A stretch of 64,000 bases of DNA from Agrypnia vestita (GCA_016648135.1 JADDOH010010253.1:51281-115280); one strand, 5' to 3'; positions 44,301 to 56,500 are shown, counted from the stretch's first letter. Numbers and translations are program-made. The notes: generated by a model from the letters alone, not told the origin.

Positions 44301-47300
44301 TTCAGCTTCGCAAAACTTTAATACTTCATGGGCAATTGTTCTTGCACCATCCCGGACTGTTTTAGATGTTTTGGACATAATAATTCAGTGTATATTGGAA
44401 ATCAAGATGTCATAGCTCACGCGCAAATACGAGATTGAACTGAATGACAGGGCAAGGGGTTACCGCCGGGTGCGGGCGGGGCGGGTTTTAGTTCCAAAGT
44501 CGCCGCACGCCAGTTTACGTTGGTCAAGCTCTAGCAGTAATTTTCTGTAGATTCACTAAAGACCCGTACAAATCTGATGACTGATAAATAATATACATAC
44601 CTGTACATTATGTAGGAAAGTTGGACACACCCCCCGTTTAGCGCGCACTTATCAGAGGATGGAAAAATTTACGCCCGGGGAGCTCAAGACATGAAAAGTG
44701 TGGCAATACAGTACTTGGAGGCAGTCAAGAGGATCAAGGAAAAAGGAATTCGATTACGGAGAACAGTACACATCAGTTTTGTTCCTGGTTAGTATAACTT
44801 TGAACCCCAATTTTTATAAATGAGTTAGTTTTACTATTTAATATAATGTTTAGACTTATGTTAATTTGTCAGCCAAGGTATACACTATGGTAGGAACAGT
44901 GATGTATGGAAGTGAAGCCTTGAACAGTAGGTTATGTGAAACGAATGAATGAAGAATGAAAAAATGGTAAGCAAGTCTTGAATATACCAGAAACAGAGGA
45001 CATCCGCTGAAGTCTTGGTACGATCAGATAAACCAAGTGCCTCCACAGTGACGGACATGCATTTTATTTTATTTTATTTCATTAACAGCAGTTAATATTT
45101 TAGAAAATAACTACCTGTGTCCGCGTGGCTTCGCACATGTAGATTTTTAGTACACTGTTTGGATCATCATAGAACTTTCGGGAATTTTCTAGAACCTTCT
45201 CCTTCCAGAACTTTCTAGAGCAGGTTTTTCCGTAACCTTCTAGACTCACCGACACGGTCGGCGCGCCTATTTTGAAACAATCTGAAGCATTCCCAAAACC
45301 AAACAATGCGCCTTCCCATAACAAAACAAAGCACTAGAAAGCACATTTTCGTCACCCACTCCCACCCACGCTCAGCCACCCCAACCAAACTCGCATATTT
45401 TCGATGTGACACCAGGGGCTACTCACCACCATAACCACTGGTGGGTGGTTGTGAAGAAAACTTGGCGGGTAGGGAAACACGGGTTTCTTTTTATATATAT
45501 ATATATATATATATATGTTAAATCGAAGGCTTTCACGGGTACAATATGTGTTAGTTCTAACTACTTTGGGGGTAACCCGCGTCAAATTCTGGTCGTCAGG
45601 ACCAGTCGTCTGCCGACGTTTCGAACAGATCTCACTGTTCATCTTCAGGGCGCCTTGTCGATGAGCTGCTTCTCCAAAAAGCGTACAACTGTTTGGGTCC
45701 GGAGCTCACCGTCAAGTGAAAGTTTGAAAAATTCTGCGCCCTGAAGATGAACAGTGAGATCTGTTCGAAACGTCGGCAGACGACTGGTCCTGACAACTAG
45801 AATTTGACGCGGGTTATCCCCAAAGTAGTTAGAACTAACATATATATATTGATTGATATTGATTTCAGATGAGGAAGTAGGTGGGGAAGAAGGAATGCAT
45901 GCGTTTGTTCAGACCAATTATTTCAAGGCTCTGAATGTCGGCCTGTCAATGGATGAAGGGGAGACAAGTCTTGGAGATGATTTTTACGTTTACTATGGAG
46001 AAAGGAGCACATGGCGTGAGTTTTACAAATCTTCATTTAGATATGTACAAATTTCCAATTCCTTAGGAGAGGATTTTCGTAATCCTTGGCGATCACCATG
46101 TATACAGAGCTAATCGCGAATCTAGGGAATATTCACCGCCTGTAATTCACCCACTATACGGTGTTCCTATTTGTCTGTTTTCACCAGGCTTTCACAGACA
46201 TTTAATTTTCTGATGGTATTAACAATTGCATTAAAAGTTTTATCAATTAAGCTACAAGTTTGTTTATTCTCTTAACTTGACTGTTTTCTTGTTTAGAATT
46301 TAATGTCGTCTGCTTCGGAACTTCTGGCCACGGTTCTGTACTTTTACCGGATACTGCAGGAGAAAAGGTATCAACACCTTTAAATATGCTCATTATTATA
46401 TATTTTTATTATTTTATATCATATTATTATATATTCATTATTATTATTATATTTATTGTAATATTATTACATATTATTATATGCTCCTATTAAGGATATC
46501 CAAGCTTAACAGGATACGAAAGGAAGTAATTGGGTATTGATATACTCCATGTGTCTGAGGGGGTTTTCCGAAGCGGGATTCTCCTACACCTTTGACCAGA
46601 TTTTATGTTATTTTTAATTTATTAAATATTTTTATTTTGATATATACTTCTATAATATGTATGCCTTAAATACTTTGTTTGTAATGTACATATTATTAAA
46701 TAAATTGAATTGAATTAAAATAAATTGAATTGAATTGAATTGAATAGTAAGTAATAGTGCGCTATGATTTTACAAAATATTTTATTGGTGGTTGTCAGGT
46801 ATTGTTCAAGAACTCCACAGGAGGCAAATAAATATAATAATATGATGTATTTTTGAAAAAATCTAAAATGATGTAACCATGACAAAATTTTGCAAAACCT
46901 AAGAACCATCCCCATCTCATGATATTATGTTAATGATAACGATTTGCGGAACGTAGGTAACAATATTTTTATCTCTAGATAAGAGTCGTGATCAATAAAT
47001 TTATGGACTACCGTGACACGCAGAAGAAGAGGTTGGCTGATGACCCGTCCCTCACTTCAGCTGATGTGACAAGTGTCAACATCACCAAAATGTCTGTGAG
47101 TAAAATTACCTTAATAAATTATAGTAAATCTTGATTGCTAATACAAGATAAATTATATTCTCCTAATTATTTTCTTAAAAAGTAATGAATGGTCAGAAAA
47201 ACGGAAATGAAAAAATCTGTTTTTTTCATGTTCATTCTCATTTCACGAGCCATTAGGTCAGCATTCCTTTTTTTTTATTTTAAGTTTTAACTTTTGAGAT

Positions 47301-50300
47301 TCTTATTGTAACCTAATAAATATAATAATATGATATCATAATATAATTCGTCTGACAATATAATTCTTAAACACTAAAAAATGTGGTAAAGGATGACTAT
47401 TCGTCCGGTGCATCAATGAAAATAGGACAAACTTTCTGGTCTGGAGTGAGGTTTGTGAGGACCCGCGACCTTTGGATCACGAGGCGAGAGTCCTAACCAC
47501 AAGACTAACAAGCTACTCCTTTCATCAAATTATATTTGATGATTAGAGAAACCGCTGCTCTCGAAATCATAGAGGTCACAAAATAACTCAATGTGTGTGT
47601 ATTACAAAGATTAAATTAGTGTTAATTAAAATAAATATGTTGCACCACACGTTTACTGCTATACCCAATGATATAATAAACTGTAGATACGTTACAAGCG
47701 TGAAATCTTGGCAACTCAAAAGTAAGGTAATTGCCTTAATTACATTTGTTATCGAACGGATCTTCTTTGTGATCAGGCGTGACACTACGTGGAAAAAGGA
47801 ACAGAGTATCGTACACTATTGTAAGAATGATATTTTTGTCACCGTGACTTCAAATTACCTGATTTTTCTATCTACATGCAGAGCGTTTGTGAAATAAGTG
47901 TGCCGTGGTTCGTTGTTTCTTTCAATGCGATATTTGCTACATATGAAAACCGGCTAGTATGGGAATAACGTGTCTATATTATAATACGTCAATGACTATA
48001 CCAATAAATAATGTATGTGAATAATTTTCATTTGCTGAATTTGTATACATATCACTTTAACAATTTATTTGAAATCACAACATATTTTTTTACAAGTTAT
48101 GCCTGATGCGTCTTTAAAATTATTCTCTGCTTAAATCAATGTTGATTGGTTTTAGGCTGTGTAATAAATTCCAAATCACCAAAAAGGTAATCTCAATCTA
48201 CATATACCTGATTTCCAGGGTGGTGTCCAAAACAATGTGGTTCCAGAATCACTTTCTGTGATGTTCGATGTCCGTCTGGCTGTGGACGTCAATCACGTCG
48301 AGTTTGAGAACATGGTAAGTACTTTAACAAAGATTTTTTTAAGATAACCTTGATAATCATACCTATTGTGAGTATCTTCATATTTTATTTTCGTACTATT
48401 TTTTTTATCAGAATATCTTCAGAGTTGATATTTAACAATGTCAGGATTTCCTATCTCAAACACAGGCATTCTCACTTCCTATCTCAAATATAGGCATTCT
48501 AGCTTCCTATCTCAGACGTAGGCATTTTCTTTTGTACATGGAATAAAAAATGATGAGATAAGTGTCATCACCACGTAGGTATATGTGTTAAGACTTTGAT
48601 TTGTATTATATCAGCTTGAGATTGGTTGAAAGTGACAAAAACTTTAAGTCACATACAGTTGCCGGCAAACTTCTTGAAATTCTTTGGCGTAGTGAGGGAA
48701 TGCGCAGAAGATGAAATTTGGGTCTCGTTGGTAGAAAGGTAGATGCGCAAACTTCCCCCCACTACGCCGTAGAATTTCAAGATGTTTGCCGGCTACTGTA
48801 CCTACATGAAATTTCGTAAATTACTGGAAAATATTGTTCTTTTCAACTGCTGCTGGGAAGATTCAAATTCACCCAACTGACGAGCAGAACATCAGTGGTT
48901 ATTAAACTGATATTTGAGATTTAACGAATCTCTGAGACTTATTGTCTCATTCAATAACAATACAGCGTAATATAATAGTTCAGGCCGAAATAATTTCAGG
49001 CATTTGGCTGTATTCTGAAATAAGTAATATTGCTATTTCGGTATCTTGATAGCTATAGTATAATATTTTAATGCCGTCAATTTTGTCGTTTTAAGTTTGA
49101 CAGGTTTGAAATTAATGAATTCAATCAATCAGAAAGTTCTAAAATGTAAGCAAATGTTAAGTTCTTCACAAATTATGGATAACTTTTAACGTTTGTTATG
49201 TTTTAGGTATTTCTGATTGATTGAATTTATTAATTTCAAACCTGTCAAACTTAAAACGACAATGTTATACAATAACTGTCAAGATACGATATGTTATATA
49301 TACGATATGTTATATAAACAAAATATTTTACTCAAAATGAAAATTGTGTATTTTGTGTTTAATAGGAAATAATTAGCGACAGTTGCTTTAACAATCAACT
49401 TATAAGATTGATTTATATTTATATCAAATATTTAGCTAAAATATTAATACAATAAATGTAATAATTAAAAAAGCACTTATTTAACTTTTTAAAATTATTT
49501 TTCTAGATAAAAAGCTGGTGCATCGAGGCAGGTGAAGGTGTAGAAATACAATATGAGGAAAAAGCTCCCATGGTTGAGGTGACTAAACTGGACGACAGCA
49601 ATCCTTTCTGGGTGGCAATCAAAAAGGCAGCATATGATCTGTGAGTTGATAATACTTATGAGAAATTAGAAAAAAACGGTATGAAAAATTTCTGTGTGCA
49701 AGCGAACTTGATTAGAGATACCGGGTGCCTAATGTTTTTAATACATTAATACTGGGCCGGCTCGGCACGTCAGCTAGCTATACTAGTCACATGTGCACTC
49801 GGCAGTGTAAATATATAAGTTACCTAAATTACAAAATTATTAATCATACTATGTATTGAAATAAATATCCAATTGCTGTTGTATATTCTGTACAATTATT
49901 ATTTTGCAAAAATTTTAAGAATTACTTAGCTCAGCTCTGACCTCACGTAACCGAGCATAGCATTCTGCTTAATCATTTTCCTCTTGATCAGGCCATGTGG
50001 TTTATGAATACTCCCTAAACACTTAATAAATCATTTTAAAATTATTCTAATGTTTTAATTTATTACGTTTATACTTTCATATCTGCTTGAGGTAGTGTAA
50101 GTTCACTTATAACATTTTGAAGAATTGTAAATATGACACTAGAGTGCCACCAAGATAACTAGGCGTGCGAGGGAGGTCGTCACTGCGTGTGAAACAGAAG
50201 TTGCCAGGTTGTAAATTTATTACACATTATATAATGTACTGAATGTCCGGTGACCAGTGTCAATATAAATTTGGTCGGGTAACAGCGCGCTCCGCGGCGG

Positions 50301-51618
50301 CTGCTCTGTCCGTCGTCGTTGGAAACTTTTTTGTGATGGGTATATTCATATAAAAATCAATGATAATCGCTGGCTTCTCAATATATAGACTTCAATAATT
50401 ACTTATACTTCCATAATTACTTTTACAATAATTACTTATTTATTAATTATGAAAATAAGTAACGAAATTTACTATCAGAAATGCATGCACATGTTTATCA
50501 AATAAAACCATGGAAGCAATAACACTAATAATATTGTATTTCAATATTTTCGTTCTAAATATATCAAAGAATATAAAAAAAAATATTTTAAAAATACACT
50601 TTTTTCAACAGAAAAATAACACAATTACTGCGCGGTTCGAAGACGACATTTGGAATGATTTTTTTGACCTGTTTACGCAGATAATGAGGGTACTTGACAA
50701 ATAGAACTCGTTTATTCATTCAAAAACTTGAGACACAACCGATAATAAGCTTTAAAAACACGTTAATAGAGGTAAAATAGGTCAAATTCGCATACATGTC
50801 TAGAGAGCGCATATCTCAGCTCCGGCATATTTTTTAATTGTGACGAATTTCGAATTATCGGGGTTCTAATTAACAGAGTTTTACCGTATGTGACTTTAGG
50901 TCTTCGCTTAGGTCTAACGTTAACGTTAAACCCCCCGTAGGTCTTGATCGCCTCAAGAATATTTCTATATCGATCTCTGGATTTCGAAGACTGGTATGTT
51001 AACGGAGACATTGTCACTCCATGTTAGCTTTGACCTTCTCGAGTTCCTGCGCCCTCTTGGTCTTATGTTCAGTAATGACTTCTATAATTGCTTTTCGGTC
51101 ACTCTCCCCGCATGGACCTATCTGATGTCTTCCTATTTTAATAAACCCTGAAAGCTTATCTTAGTAAGCAAATACAAATCGTATTGTTATAGCCTAAAAA
51201 TTCTTTAAATTAATTTCATAAAATCCGTCCAACCCACATGCACATTTCCATAGAGTACGAATATGTGCATGTGCGTTTGTGTTTTTGTCTCTTTTCACTA
51301 ATCTCAAGCTGATCTCCAATTTATATCAAAATCTCAACTTATGTACATGGCACTTTTGTGATTGTCTCGCAAGCAATAAGCTGATACTACATTGCTAATT
51401 ATCACTATTACAGAAATGTGAAGCTTTCGCCGCGCATTGATTACGGAGCAACCGATAGCCGTTTTCTTCGCGAAGTGGGTGTACCTGCCATAGGATTCTC
51501 TCCCATGAACAGAACTGAAGAACTTCTCCACAGCCACAATGAGTATCTCCATGCAGACGTCTTCCTCAAAGGAATAGATATATATGAGAAGCTTATTCCT
51601 GCCATTGCTAATGTTTAA
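41381..51618 (+). CDS. ACY1: Aminoacylase-1, tandem copy A, nine exons
   Basis: Exons: 41381-41474, 43882-44051, 44616-44787, 45869-46015, 46297-46367, 46979-47095, 48219-48314, 49507-49640, 51414-51618 (TAA). All introns are GT-AG and the phase is continuous, giving 401 aa. M20-family residues fall at the human ACY1 numbers: His80 and Asp82 (SHMDVV), Asp113 (QDMK), Glu147 and Glu148 (DEEVGGEEG), Glu175 (MDEGE), His206 (GTSGHGS), Asn263, Arg276 and His373 (LLHSHNEYL). The enzyme hydrolyses N-acyl-L-amino acids using two zinc ions; it is normally a cytosolic homodimer in which His206 reaches the partner's site. In caterpillars a related enzyme cleaves fatty-acid-amino-acid conjugates. A poly(A) signal is at 51620-51625. 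Introns hold repeat families A and B, a Penelope-like arm pair, SINE and MITE copies. Confidence 0.93.
41481..41578 (+). repeat. Two-unit tandem repeat in ACY1-A intron 1
   Basis: GATTAGTTTATGATATTGAATATATGC and GGTTAGTTTATAATATTGAATATATGC are two adjacent units of about 50 bp, each preceded by GTGATTAAA. Gene B has a single diverged counterpart at the same place. Confidence 0.7.
41820..42178 (+). pseudogene. Remnant of an insect repeat-associated ORF
   Basis: Open pieces read [20 protein letters not shown], then [20 protein letters not shown] and [20 protein letters not shown]. The [14 protein letters not shown] segment is familiar from a widespread uncharacterised repeat-borne protein in insects. 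A stop and frame change separate the halves. It lies inside ACY1-A intron 1 and is not part of that gene. Confidence 0.5.
42572..43080. mobile_element. pogo-like MITE, TTAATTCGAA family, full-length copy
   Basis: It starts CAGTAAAACCTCGTTAATTC and ends GAATTAACGAGGTTCTACTC (last base changed from G). TA lies on both flanks (42570-42571 and 43081-43082). The length of 509 bp matches 34311-34816. It lies in ACY1-A intron 1. Confidence 0.85.
44073..44525 (+). repeat. Repeat family B copy 2
   Basis: It is closely similar along its whole length to 29013-29468, including GAGTGCCA, GTGTCCGGTGACC and GCGGGCGGGGCGGGTTTTAG. It begins only about 20 bases after the exon 2 donor of ACY1-A. Confidence 0.75.
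44875..45058 (+). mobile_element. Short LINE 3' fragment
   Basis: The + strand reads [19 protein letters not shown], then a disrupted part, then [17 protein letters not shown]. These are the same landmarks as the end of the reverse-transcriptase frame in the LINE copies at 52589-53043. Stops interrupt it. It is followed by an ATTTTATTTT run. Confidence 0.5.
45110..45516 (+). repeat. Repeat family A copy 3
   Basis: It starts CTACCTGTGTCCGCGTGGC (diverged) and ends GGGTTTCTTTTTATA plus TA repeats. It shares the CATTTTCGTCACCCACTCCC block with 16855-17360. It lies in ACY1-A intron 3. Confidence 0.7.
45540..45845. mobile_element. Penelope-like inverted arm pair (foldback) with hammerhead-like cores
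   Basis: The left arm (ATATGTGTTAGTTCTAACTA ... GACGTTTCGAACAGATC ... CTTCAGGGCGCC) and the right arm (GCGCCCTGAAGATGAACAG ... GAAACGTCGGC ... TTAGAACTAACATAT) are reverse complements over about 115 bp with a 60-70 bp spacer. Only terminal arms remain, with no coding part. It abuts a family A repeat on the left and the exon 4 acceptor of ACY1-A on the right. Confidence 0.7.
45727..45770 (+). ncRNA. Hammerhead-ribozyme-like motif in the right arm
   Basis: The order is CTGAAGA, hairpin GAACAGTGAGATCTGTTC, GAAACGTC. This is the order CUGANGA - stem II - GAAA - (C)GUC of minimal hammerheads described from Penelope-like elements. The left arm carries the same motif on the - strand (about 45615-45655). 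Activity is untested. Confidence 0.55.
46560..46745 (+). repeat. Probable LINE tail with ATTGA repeats
   Basis: AT-rich sequence ends in AATAAATTGAATTGAATTG and several further ATTGA units, as in retroposon tails. No coding part is visible. It lies in ACY1-A intron 5. Confidence 0.3.
47417..47520 (-). repeat. tRNA-derived SINE copy (minus, diverged)
   Basis: On the - strand it reads GGAGTAGCTTGTTAGTCTTG, then GTTAGGACTCTCGCC and a degraded B box, ending AGTTTGTCCTATTTTCAT. It belongs to the family of 8605-8721 but is more diverged. Confidence 0.6.
48656..48798. mobile_element. 143-bp MITE, GCCGGCAAAC family, copy 2
   Basis: The ends are CAGTTGCCGGCAAACTTC and GATGTTTGCCGGCTACTG. TA lies on both sides (48654-48655 and 48799-48800). 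The arms share TTGGCGTAGTG-like text. The family is shared with 7169-7312. It lies in ACY1-A intron 7. Confidence 0.8.
49081..49263. mobile_element. Palindromic MITE with arms of about 65 bp
   Basis: TTGTCGTTTTAAGTTTGACA on the left pairs with TGTCAAACTTAAAACGACAA on the right, and the pairing continues through GGTTTGAAATTAAT. Weaker pairing (GTATCTTGATAG with CTGTCAAGATAC) extends it to about 49038-49298. It lies in ACY1-A intron 7. Confidence 0.75.
50142..50335 (+). repeat. Repeat family B copy 3 (truncated)
   Basis: It matches the first 190 bases or so of 29013-29468 (AGAGTGCCACC, AAACAGAAGTTGCCAGG, ATGTCCGGTGACC) and then diverges into a G+C-rich end. It lies in ACY1-A intron 8. Confidence 0.7.
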
Positions 51619-52365
51619 TAATAAACAACATTTTAATGAAAAAAATGAAACCCTTTGTATTCAAATAAATTCCCAATGTACTTCTGTGTCACTCATGGCA
51701 AAATTGATTAATTCCACAGTGTGAAGTGTCCGATTCCTTTGAAATATGAATAAGAAACCTCTGAAGGAACCTCTCAGGTCCCATAAGTCTTTCTTACATA
51801 CGTGCAAAAAATGTACGCCTCTTCTAAAACAAAATACATATATAGAGTACAGTTTATGTTTTGCTACATCAATCATGCCGGAGTATTTATTTTAATTATG
51901 TATTTGTTTACTTATTTTCAATCCACAGAAGATGAAAGAATTTCTGTTATAATATACTCTGCTTTATTAGTCCCAACTTGGACAGAATACGATTTTGGTT
52001 ATTGATAACAATTATTAACAAAACAATAACAAAATTAAGATATTGTCAAAAGTGGTTCAAAAAATTTCATTTTGGTATTGTAAAATTGCAAACTTCAGAG
52101 GCCGATAGGGAATGATAGATTCTTGAATAAGGGCAATAAGGCATATACCTCAGAAATATAAATAAGGGAAAAACTTAGGAAAGAGTGCGAGGAGAAAGGC
52201 CCAAACAAACAGAATAATGAGCAAGGTAAATAAAGTACTAAGTACTAACTATTTATGCAGAAATATTTACATTTGAAATACTACACTGATTATATGCAAA
52301 ACACATATAATATTATAAAATTTAATAATAAAAACGTAATTATTGGAACGATGCACTCCTTGTCA

Positions 52366-52588
52366 GATAGTAAACGTGGCTGATGACGACTGGAGCTGAG
52401 TAAACCCGATTCAGCGTCACCGACCCGAGCGTGATGGTTCACTTTCGTTCATTGTTCAGAAAAGACGCAAAATGCGCCTAAAGAAGTTTTCACCTCAAAA
52501 GGGAATAAAGAAAAATGAAAAAATGGACAAGAAAGAACGTAATTTGGTAAAAAAGATAAATAAAATAAAAGCAAAAAAAGTAACAACT
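52366..52588 (+). other. G+C-richer block with a short Lys-rich reading frame
   Basis: A local rise in G+C (GCGTCACCGACCCGAGCGTG) precedes an ATG at 52471 and a frame starting MRLKKFSPQKGIKKNEK and continuing Lys-rich for about 37 codons. A donor-like AAA/GTAACA at about 52580 meets the LINE insertion. It could be the first exon of a small nuclear or nucleolar protein gene, a remnant of one, or chance. I do not recognise a family with confidence. Confidence 0.25.
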
Positions 52589-53043
52589 AACTAACTAACC
52601 ATCACGCCGTTTCTCTGCAGGGGTAGGCAGAGAGGATTGAACGCCACACTCTCCTATCCTGGCACACCACTTTTGCTTCGGCCACATTCATACATCTTCT
52701 CATTCACGTTCTACGGTTGTTGCGGCTTTTAACAGGGCCATCCTCAAATACTTGTAGTACCTGATCGTGCCAGGTCTTTCGTGGACGCCCTCTATTCCTG
52801 CTGCCTTCAACATTCGCCTCATATATTTTCTTAACCATCCTTTCCTCGTTCATACGTTCCACATGACCAAACCATCTCAACACTCCTTTCTTTATTCTAT
52901 CTACCACACTACAGCCAGAATTGCATTCACTTCTAATTTGTTCATTCCTCACTCTATCGACCAAAGATTTTCCACACAAGCGTCTTAGTGACCGCATTTC
53001 CACCGCATTCAGTCTACTTTCATTCCTCTTTTGCCAATTCCAG
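52589..53043 (-). mobile_element. LINE 3' end with reverse-transcriptase C-terminal frame
   Basis: On the - strand the frame reads [40 protein letters not shown] and [13 protein letters not shown]. The (R)xRWFGHV and RxRGRPxKxW landmarks mark the end of RTE/CR1-like LINE reverse transcriptases. The 3' end is AACGGCGTGATGG followed by a (TTAG)n tail. It is 5'-truncated and lies between the two ACY1 genes. Confidence 0.82.
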
Positions 53044-53242
53044 CTAGAATAAAAATAAAATAAAATAATTAAAAATAATCATATATATGTATATTATAGT
53101 AACAATCTATAAAAAAATGATTTGATGATATCACAAGTCAAAAAAAAAAGATGAAATAGCCTTCTTTTTATAGCTAAAGTATGCAAGTACCCAAGGATAC
53201 GTCATATATGGGTAGGTATTACGCATTATCAAAAGATTGAGG

Positions 53243-53263
53243 AAAACAGGATGTTGTTTTGGT
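53243..53263 (+). promoter_or_regulatory. Distal block conserved between the two ACY1 promoters (gene B)
   Basis: AAAACAGGATGTTGTTTTGG is the counterpart of 40410-40433. It lies 277 bp before the gene B ATG, against 971 bp in gene A. Confidence 0.5.
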
Positions 53264-53434
53264 CAACTATAATAATAATCAATTAATTGAGTTATTATTA
53301 CATTCATCAAGGTGATGGAACATTATCATTCGATCTAGATATCTGACCTTTACTTGGTTTATTGATGGCTATCAAGGGATAAAAAAATTGTGGTTTTATA
53401 GAAAGAAGATAATTTTCTGGTCAACACTGAAATG

Positions 53435-53476
53435 TATTTAAAGAGGAATTTTTAAAATTTGCGACTCAATTCAGTT
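53435..53476 (+). promoter_or_regulatory. ACY1-B core promoter (TATA-like box and TCAGTT initiator)
   Basis: TATTTAAA at 53435-53442 is followed by TCAGTT at 53471-53476, with the initiator A about 38 bases after the box. TCAGTY is the arthropod initiator consensus. The ATG is at 53520. Confidence 0.6.
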
Positions 53477-53519
53477 TGCACTTACTTCTTTAGCGTACTT
53501 AAATTGTTTAGCTTACAAA

Positions 53520-56500
53520 ATGTCTAAGCTCAATGAGTGGAAAAATAATCCGTCAATAAAAAAGTTTCAAGAATACCTCCAAATTCCTAGTGTTCATCCT
53601 AACATTAACTATGGTACGTGCTCCAAAGTGATTATACTTTACAACTTCTGATAAAGTTATAGTTTTGAATACATCCATGTAAGAATGTTATAATATTCTG
53701 TGAATAGTTATATTTATATTTATATTATATTTATGCTAAAATATTTCAGATACAGACATAACTTGCTTTTCAACCTTTGACTAATACGCCGCATTCAAAA
53801 TTATAATTTGTATTGCTCTCACGGCGCTGTGGTGAATATCTTTGACACAATTGCAAAAGCTTAATGTGTTTGTCGATAATGCGAATTTTTTACGTATATA
53901 CTTAACCATTTAAAAAATATATTTCGGTTTTATAATATAAATTAGTACTTTTCTATTTAAATTAGTTTTATACTAGCCGTACACCAGTGAAAAATCACGG
54001 GAAATAATAATAACGACCTGCCTTGCGTGACCACGCAACATAAGTCATATGCTGATTGCATGTCACTAATAAACCTAAAGTATAATTATCTAAATTAAAC
54101 TTTAGATTAAGTATCTAATTATCTAATGTTTTAATTTCAGATTATTATGATTGATATTATCAAATAGCATAACTACACAAGGTGCATTGTGGCCCACATT
54201 AGTTGTGGGTCCAAAAAATGCCCTTTTTATTTTTTATTTGATTTTTATTTTATACATAATAATTTTCCCTGTACGGATATGGACTACTTATTTTTAAAGA
54301 CCACCAGGGTAAAAAATTATTTTATTTTAAAAAGATCATTTCTCCCATGCACTGCGAAAACATTTTCGAGATATGTGTATGCAGTGGTATACCGATAAAA
54401 TGTCAGATTAACAATAATCATAGTAGAGTTAAAATTATCGCAAAGCAAAGCAAAAATTTATCTAGAAATAAGCCTAAAATCTCCTCCAAAAAACGAGCCA
54501 AGATAATACACAATTGAAATATAAGAAATGCAATTGAAAAAAATCAATAATAAATCAATCGCTGTTGCATGCTTAATTTAAGTTTACAAATTGACACCAG
54601 TGTTTTAAAATAAACAGTGAATCTGTGCATGCCCAATAGTAATCTGGGACTATATACCTATTTATATACATAGTAATAATTAGCAGTAATAACGTCATCA
54701 ATGGTGTGTTTGCAATGTTGCCAGTTTTATTTGCTGGTACATATTTTGTAACTGAATAAAAAAGGATTTTAAATAATAGCTAATTCAAATCTTGATAAAT
54801 GTGACCCTGTTTACTCAAAGTACCGTGTATTACTTTTTTTACGAGATATGTTTTTCCAGTAGGAAGTAGCAACCTTTTTAAATTGCAATTTATCTCAAAT
54901 AACTTGAGTTAAAGTTTCTAAATTCATCTAATTATTAATTATATAGCTACATTAGAACAGTTAGACAAGTACAATTATATTTCAGACGCCTGCATATCAT
55001 TTGTGAAAAAACAAGCGCAAGAGCTGGGTTTGCCTTTCCGCGTGTACACAGCAGTACCCCAAAAGCCGATTATCATCATAACATGGGAGGGAATGGATCC
55101 ATCTTTACCTTCTATTCTTCTCAATTCCCACATGGATGTGGTTCCTGTGTTTCCGGTAAGAAATTTTTAGAAAACTTTGTATCCAGCGGAGTGGCGAATG
55201 TTGCTTTTGTTGTATTAATTGTTTTATCTAACTAACTAACTAACTAACCATCACGCAGTTTTCTCCGCAGGGGTAGGCAGAGAGGATTGAACGCCACACT
55301 CTTCTAACCTGGCACATCAATTTTGCTTCAGCCACATTCATACATCTTCTCATACAAGTTCTACAGTTGTTGCGGCTTTTAACGGGGCCATCCTCAAATA
55401 CTTGTAGTATCTGATCATGCCAGGTCTTTCGCGGACGCCCTCTATTCCTGTTGCCTTCAACACTTGCCTCATATATTTTTTTAACCATCCTTTCCTTGTT
55501 CATATGTTCCACATGACCAAACCATCTCAGCACTCCTTTCTTTATTCTATCTACCACACCACAGCCAGTATTGCATTCACGTCTAATTTGTTAATTTCTC
55601 ACTCTATCAACCAAAGATTTTCCACACAAGTGTCTTAATGACCGCATTTCTACCGCATTCAGACTACTTTCATTCCTCTAATTGTTTTATCAGTAGTAAT
55701 AATTAAGAAATAAGCATAATTTTTTGCGTTTTCCACCAATCAACCCATTTTGCAAATATCTATTATTTTTGATCAAACAACCGGCCCTTAGTATTGTTAT
55801 TACTGTTGCGCGATGCAAAACTGTACACAGAAGATTCGGAACGGTCGTAAAAACACAAGAACGTTTTTAGTATATAACTAGATCAAATTTATTTTTTTTA
55901 CATCTTCAATGCTTGAGTTTTTAGTACGTGTCTGGTGCCATCAAAGTTGTGAGAAGTGGTCCATGTTGAATTATGTAGTTCAATAAATGTGACATCGAAA
56001 CTTCGTTGAAATATTACATTTATTGGAGAAAAAAAAAAATTAAAAATTAAATTCAACAATCAATTATTTATATAGTGAGATGGTGGTTAAATTCAGTTGG
56101 TTACTCATTATATTTTTGTTGTACTTTGCTTCTTGGTAAACAACTTAAAGTACTTCAATTTAAGACCTCCTTTGTTTTTTTATACACTTTCTTTTCACAT
56201 CAATATTCTTGTTATTTCAAACAAAACAGTGCTTGTGCTATCATTCAGAACTGACTTGGTAGTCTCTTAGGTCGAGGCTTAAACCCCGACCGCTAGTTCA
56301 TTTGTCTGAAGACTAGACCAGCGTGTGTGTTTATGTAGATATAAAACATTTCAAAATTTATACGCTGAGAAACGAACTAACATAAAGTTATCTTATATTA
56401 CATAAATATTAAAATGTTAAATTAAAACTTTATTACAAAAAAAGAGAGAAAACTTTGTCATATTTAAATATTTTTCTTTCAATTACTGTGATCTTTTCGA

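Noticed and set aside
56270..56330. tRNA-like stretch (CGAGGCTTAAACCCCGACC)
   Set aside because: One arm could fold, but the boxes are incomplete and no family copy is seen.
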